Source: Tubulanus polymorphus (lineage: Eukaryota > Nemertea > Palaeonemertea > Tubulaniformes > Tubulanidae). From it: DNA of 64,000 bases. The notes under the pieces are model-generated. The model was given only the letters and a program-made list of their open reading frames with translations. It had not been told where the DNA came from and made no database searches. The stretch is from positions 5,208,501 through 5,272,500 of the forward strand of contig NC_134035.1 of NCBI RefSeq assembly GCF_964204645.1, in the 5' to 3' direction. Shown piece after piece: positions 58,776 to 64,000 of the stretch. Every line of letters starts with the position of its first letter. Position 1 is the first letter of the stretch. A program made the position numbers and the translations under genes.

Positions 58776-61158
58776 AAATATTTTTCATTTTTTCCCACTC
58801 GAATAAATCTAATTTCGTGACTAACAACTACACGTACAATAATCATAACTTAAACCTCTGAAATAGTCCATTCTGACTAATAAAAAAGAAACTAAGAAAA
58901 TACCACTTTGTTATAACATACAATTATAGATTTATTTTCTTGTAAATCTTTTGATTCTTTATCAACAATATATATTTCTGTACATTATCGTTTTTACAAA
59001 CTAATATGATAAGTAACTTAATCTCAGGGTATTTAATTCATTGCTTTGTTAAGTGTTACATACATGATCCTACTTTTTAATTTATGAGATTGTTATGTGC
59101 AAATACATTATCTTCAAAGTATCAAGGCACTACCACAGGACCATTACTTCACAGACTGTTGAGTTAAAATAAGTGGCTTACAAGTGATGTGAGAATATGA
59201 CACTCAAACTTGAACGTCATTAATTAGGGTAAAACTAAATTGTTGAACTCGACCAGTAGTTCAAATAAGTCTCTGACCGATGATCCATTTCCTCCAAGTT
59301 TTTAAACACATTGAATCTAAACTTTGATTTCATATGGCATTTTACATTGTACCGGTAGCGAAATTAACAAACTTGATATAAATTTTCTAAATAGACTAAA
59401 AACATTTACAAAACCGAATAATTGGGAAAACAGAATATATAGAACATTAAAACATGATTGGCTTTTAAAAGAGCAGTCCAGAGGGAGTTAGAAAGTTTGT
59501 TACCAGTCAGCACCAAAAACTCCAGATCCACATTACAAATATTAAGCATAATAATTCTAATCTCAGCGTTGCATTAAAAAACAAATATATTCAGTTATTT
59601 ACATTTTTATAATAGAAACTCAAATTTTTCAATCGACCAAGTTGAATTATATTCAGTTGCTTTCAAAGTGAAATAATCAAGAAAACATCGTATGATCTAG
59701 ATTGATGTAAAGTTTGTGGATCTCAGGCAAAGAAGTTCGATTCATTTAATTCATAGCGCAACAAGGAATGTTTTTTTGCACAGTTGGTCAAAATTCACAT
59801 TATACCCATTGTTGTCCAATAATCATCGTAATAATGAAACTAAATAAATGCAATTCAATAAAGAAACACCTATATCTATATTTTGGCAAGGCTTTTTATA
59901 AAGTACGTATGCTGAATTACCATCGATTTTTCAAACGGCCCCTACTACTGAAACACGAAATACGTCGATAAATTCTTCAGGGAGACGAAAATGGCGGCTG
60001 ATTTTATCGTTTTCTCAGGTTTGCTTACATACTTTATAGATAGCGCACGCACATGCATTCAATCTGATCTCAGTTACCCGTCAGATAAAGAAAAAAACCC
60101 GTAAAATAAATTGTGCTTTTTCTGGCTGGCAGTAGTCAACGCGTCAATGAAATCGCAGCCATCAGTCACGGCCATTTCGACGACACGTCAGCTTGAGAAA
60201 TGAAATGAAAACTTTCTTTTTTCAGAAATTCAACTAAATTCAGTCAACCGCACAGGAAGAATAATGAGCAGAAAATCTCGGACAACAAGTATAGTACACA
60301 TATACCGTACTCTAGCAAGAATTCGCGCAGATTGAGCAAAAACACTGACCGACAAAAAATGTCTACTCTATTATAAAGAGATTATGTACATGTACACGTA
60401 ATATAAAACATTATAATAACGAGTCAATACAGAAAAATACACTTCTCTAACATCACTATATAATGATAACAATGATTCACAGGACACTTTACGCACTACT
60501 ATTAGAAACAAGTAAGCTCTTTGACGTGTGTAAAAATGGATATCAAAAATTCTCATAAAACTATCAGTTCTTTTGGGGGTACTCATCATTCATCGATTAC
60601 AATATCTTAAGTTCCTCCTGAATCCTAAAATAAGTCTTTTCGAGGACAATTCTTCTGATTTCGTTTTTCAAAAACCTTCCATTTTATTTAAAAAAAAAAC
60701 ACCTCAATTGAGCCGTTCTTTTATGCATGTATTCTAAATCCGAATTTCAAATGTTAAAATCATCCTAGCGAATGAGCTGCCATTAATAAGACGTGTGCCG
60801 AAACTCGCAGTGGGCACACGCTCACGCGCACACATCATTTACGGTAATTAGCACACAAATTTACAAAGCACCAAATCAATAATGAAGTAACTATACATGA
60901 ATTTACAGTAATTGCCCTAATTTTCAATACCTCCGTACAAAATCACATCTATTTACAGCTAGTACGATTAATTCAGGGTTATTTCATTTTTTTAATGATA
61001 CATCTTTGGTGGGATAATGAACAGGTAATCCACGATAGTTTGCTGCTGTGCATATTGAATGCAAAAGTTGAAACTGTGTGTCTGGGAAAATTCCCCGAAT
61101 GATAAATGCGTTAGTTAATAAACATGTAAGATGCTAGGAAGGGGGAGGGGGTAATATA
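58776..61158. other. Probable long 3' UTR of the minus-strand membrane protein gene
   Basis: AT-rich, without recognisable exons or the repeats that crowd other non-coding parts. On the minus strand an AATAAA occurs near 58,931. A 2.2-kb 3' UTR for the gene ending at 61,159 would explain the lack of repeats, but this is inference. Short open frames here are not supported. Confidence 0.4.
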
Positions 61159-62016
61159 CTATAAGGGCGTCTCAATCGGATTAAAATCAGTTGTCGGTCG
61201 GTCGTGTAATTTTTTGGATGGATTATTCACGAATATATTTTTGCTGTCGTGACGGACAGGCGGTGGGGGCGGAGTCTCGACGTTATTCTGTTTCGCGAGC
61301 GCTGCGGTCGCCGCTGCTGCCACTTCGAAATTATTCAACTTTTCCTCGGTTCCCGCCAACATCGACACACTCTCCTGTAAAAACACGGATAAACATATTT
61401 CAACGACGTTTCATCAATCAAAATAAAAATGAAGAGGGTGCTACTTTCTGCCCATTTACAAATCCGCAGTTTTCCTGATATTTTCTATGTGATTACAACA
61501 AAATTTCAACCAAAGTGAATATGAGGATTTTCTAGATTTAGAATCTTACATTCTTATCATTCTTTATCAAATCACGTAATGATTAAGAAACGCATTGATT
61601 TTATTCTCTGATTTTTCCAGGTTTTTTGTAAAATTTGTCAAATTTCCAGTTTTCCCTGATTTTTCAGAAGCAGTTTACCTACCTCGTTTTTATGATATTT
61701 GAAGAGTCGCGATTTCCACGGTTTCGTTTTTTTCGCTTGTTTCTCGAGTCCGAGATCGATTGTTTCCGAGCTCGTTTTCGCGTACGTCGGATTCGAAAAC
61801 GTCAACGTCGTCGCGTCGTTATCGTACGGCACCGACGCCCCCTGGTGGTGGTGGTGGCACTTCCGTTTCCACAACACGATGCCGATTACGGAGACGATGA
61901 GAACGGAGAATAAAACGACTCCGAGGATTATATACGGAATGTGCACTTTATCGGAGAGTTCACCGACAGCATCGACCGGTTCACATAAACCAGACTCGCG
62001 CATCTCTTTACTACAT
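61159..62016 (-). CDS. Type I membrane protein with LDL-receptor-type tail, last two exons (partial)
   Basis: C-terminal part of a single-pass receptor. Exons 62016-61683 and 61374-61159 join in phase 0 (donor acgag/gtaggt, acceptor tttacag) and give about 182 residues. In order: an extracellular cysteine-containing stub (CSKEMRESGLCEPVD), one membrane span (IILGVVLFSVLIVSVIGIVLW), a basic stop-transfer KRKC, then a cytoplasmic tail with FSNPTY. FxNPxY is the clathrin-coat internalisation signal of the LDL receptor family. A proline run (PPPPPV) could bind SH3 domains. The first exon is entered in phase 2, so upstream exons exist but none was recognised between 62,017 and 64,000. LDLR, VLDLR or LRP membership is likely; the member is unknown. 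Confidence 0.75.
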
Positions 62017-62130
62017 CTGAAAAAACAAACACAAAATACACAATATTTCTATTATATAAATCAATTAATTCTACAGGATGGCCACTTTTATTTGACTCCC
62101 TTTTTCCCTGACCTTAACCTGACATGCACA

Positions 62131-62267
62131 GGTCAGTGTTGCTCAAAAGTTGGTTAGAGTTAACCAATGGTTAGTTGACATATTGACAGAGTGATAATCA
62201 AAAGATCATTATTACTACGCTATTTTTCTACCAGTTATGTTTAACCAACTTTTGAGCAACTGACCCC
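62131..62267. repeat. Palindromic repeat, CAGTTGCTCAAAAG family
   Basis: It starts ggtcagtgttgctcaaaagt and ends cttttgagcaactgacccc. It is a near full-length copy, presumably in an intron of the membrane protein gene. Confidence 0.75.
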
Positions 62268-64000
62268 ATGTTGTTGATGTGCTAAGAACCCAATCAATTA
62301 ACACAGTCAAATAGGTAAGACATGGACGGAAACTGTTTGATTATACGCGCGATCTAGCGATCTCAACAAATTTCCCTGACTTTCCCTGATTTGAGCTATT
62401 TCATAAAATTCCTGACTTTTCTAAAGAAAATAAATTTCTCACAAAACAGGTACCGGGTTAAGGGGGTTATGAAGACCTTTCTAGATATGGCTAAAAGTAA
62501 TATTTTGATCATATATTGTTCAGATATTTTCTCTGGGTTTTATCCAGGAAGAAAGACACTCTAATTATTTGGATGGATATATGAAAGCTGTGGGTACTGG
62601 AGTGTGTAATGGGTAGTGTAGTGTGATCTGTGTGCATTTGTGGCCAGCACACAGATCACATTGTTCAATGGGGTTTGGTCCAGGACTCGCGAGATTTTCA
62701 ACAACACGGAAGTAACGTGTAATAAATGATGACTTGAATTGCATGACTACCTACCACCCCTCATTATTGTTGGAAAACTAAACGTTTGGCACTGACTAAA
62801 AATTAGTAATAACATTTTAGAAATGGCCAGAATTTTAACTTAGGTTCTATCTCATTTTTATTTTACAATTGCGATTGGTATAATTTTATTTTAAACGGCC
62901 GTTAAGGCTTCATGTTTCGTCTGCAATTCACTGCAAATAGTTACGCAACTACGCACATTTCAGTGTTTTTGGCAGCTGTACACTCAATCGGCACGGTTCG
63001 TGACTAGCTTCACTGCTGAATTATGATTAATTAACATCGCCATATCACATCAGCAACTTATATTGTGCCTTAAAACCCTAACAGCTGAAATAATTGAAAC
63101 GCACACACGATTTCTATCACTGAAAATTGAGAGAGTGGCCATGTTTGTGTTTGCTGCTTCGCGTAAATCCCGCACGGTGGCGCAACCGCGCGGAGTGGGG
63201 CAGATACGTCCAGTACTGGACCATAAGAGCGTACTGAATCCGTAAACTTGTGTAGTATCCCGGCCTAGCCTGTGCCATCCCGTGTGATACTAGTAGTATG
63301 TGCTGCATACATAGCCAGCCAGCAGTATGTTGTATACACTAGCTTTTGAGTAGGTCACACGCCAGTACGCTCAGCGAAAAGTGCGTATCTCTTACTTATA
63401 GATATTGCATTCGTGGAAATAGCGTCATTTGGAAGAGCAAAAGGCTGTCAGATAATAGAAAACATACATTTTGTGTATCCAAGTTTAAATGCTGTCATAT
63501 GTCGAGGCTGTTTTTACACATAGGCTGGATGTTGAGTTTAGGTTCAGGCTTGCGGTCCGATCTTTGGGCCATGTCTGTTGTTTTGGCAACTAAAATTTTT
63601 TGTTACCTCTGCGGCAACAGTTCACGGCTACACGCAGCCAAGGCATTTCAAAAGACGGTAAAATTAGCACGTTCTTCAACAAAAATGAACATTGTTTTAT
63701 AACGCCTCCGAGTGTACTGCGATGTCTTCTAAAATTAACATCATCAATATCAGCGCGCAACCGCATGTGTCCCATTAGAACTAGGGCCGTTGCTACGGGC
63801 TTTTCTCGCATTTGGATAATGATATTTGAAATTTTTTTCACTTAACTACTATAGACACACATGGTAAACGTTTTATACAAAGCTAATTTGATTTAAAAAT
63901 TTTTTTCCCAAAGTCTTCATAACCCCTTTTAAGAGTTTATACTTATGAATTGTGCTGATGCGCATCTTTATACCGGTATATCTCACTCAGTAATGCTGCT
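62268..64000. other. Probable intron or upstream DNA, no exon recognised
   Basis: No coding exon could be assigned on either strand. A hairpin with perfect 14-bp arms (tgtgatctgtgtgc, 62,622-62,635, and its inverse at 62,647-62,660) is present. The open frames at 63,063-63,845 overlap on both strands, carry no recognisable domain and look like chance. Confidence 0.45.

Noticed and set aside
61699-62157. Plus-strand open frame of 152 residues
   Set aside because: Mostly the antisense of the membrane-protein exon at 62,016-61,683, extended into intron DNA.
63063-63845. Cluster of short open frames on both strands near the right edge
   Set aside because: Overlapping, no recognisable domain, no convincing splice context; treated as chance.

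Overview
The window reads as nuclear DNA of an invertebrate animal, most likely a marine lophotrochozoan, though the phylum is an inference. Every protein gene is cut into short exons with GT/AG introns. The recognisable genes (BBS2, MTRF1L, an SLCO4-type transporter, VCPIP1) are animal housekeeping or ciliary genes. Intergenic and intronic DNA is full of short palindromic DNA-transposon relatives (MITEs) and tandem arrays. No operons, CRISPR arrays or viral genes were seen.

Layout from left to right. At 1-670 is the 5' end of BBS2 on the minus strand, running off the left edge. From about 700 to 5,246 lies a repeat-rich gap with a 26-bp satellite, a 30-bp tandem array and three copies of one MITE. 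From 5,247 to 33,198 lies a large inverted duplication. Its left arm (5,247-9,809) and right arm (27,148-33,198) are near-identical in opposite orientation and enclose about 17.3 kb that carries MTRF1L (10,555-13,902, plus strand) and most of an SLCO4-type transporter gene (20,096-27,394, plus strand). The right arm begins inside the last exon of that transporter, so the left arm carries a stray antisense copy of the transporter's 3' end. Each arm also holds a foldback-like element: imperfect inverted repeats of about 1 kb flanking a tandem array with an 81-bp unit. The array produces long repetitive open frames that are unlikely to be real proteins.

From 34,118 to 43,653 are two tandem paralogous genes for secreted proteinase K-like serine proteases (family S8). 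Each was reconstructed as 14 exons with matching intron phases, and both keep the Asp/His/Ser triad. From 46,165 to 56,617, on the minus strand, is a complete 16-exon VCPIP1 gene (p97-associated OTU deubiquitinase, about 1,221 residues). A 406-bp MITE carrying a tRNA-like core and an intact tRNA-Arg(ACG) gene follow. The window closes with the 3' end of a minus-strand gene for a type I membrane protein with an LDL-receptor-type FxNPxY tail.

The genes do not form one pathway. The most unusual feature is the architectural inverted duplication with foldback elements in its arms. Exon boundaries were assigned by hand from splice signals, reading frame and family homology, and transcript data would be the test of them.
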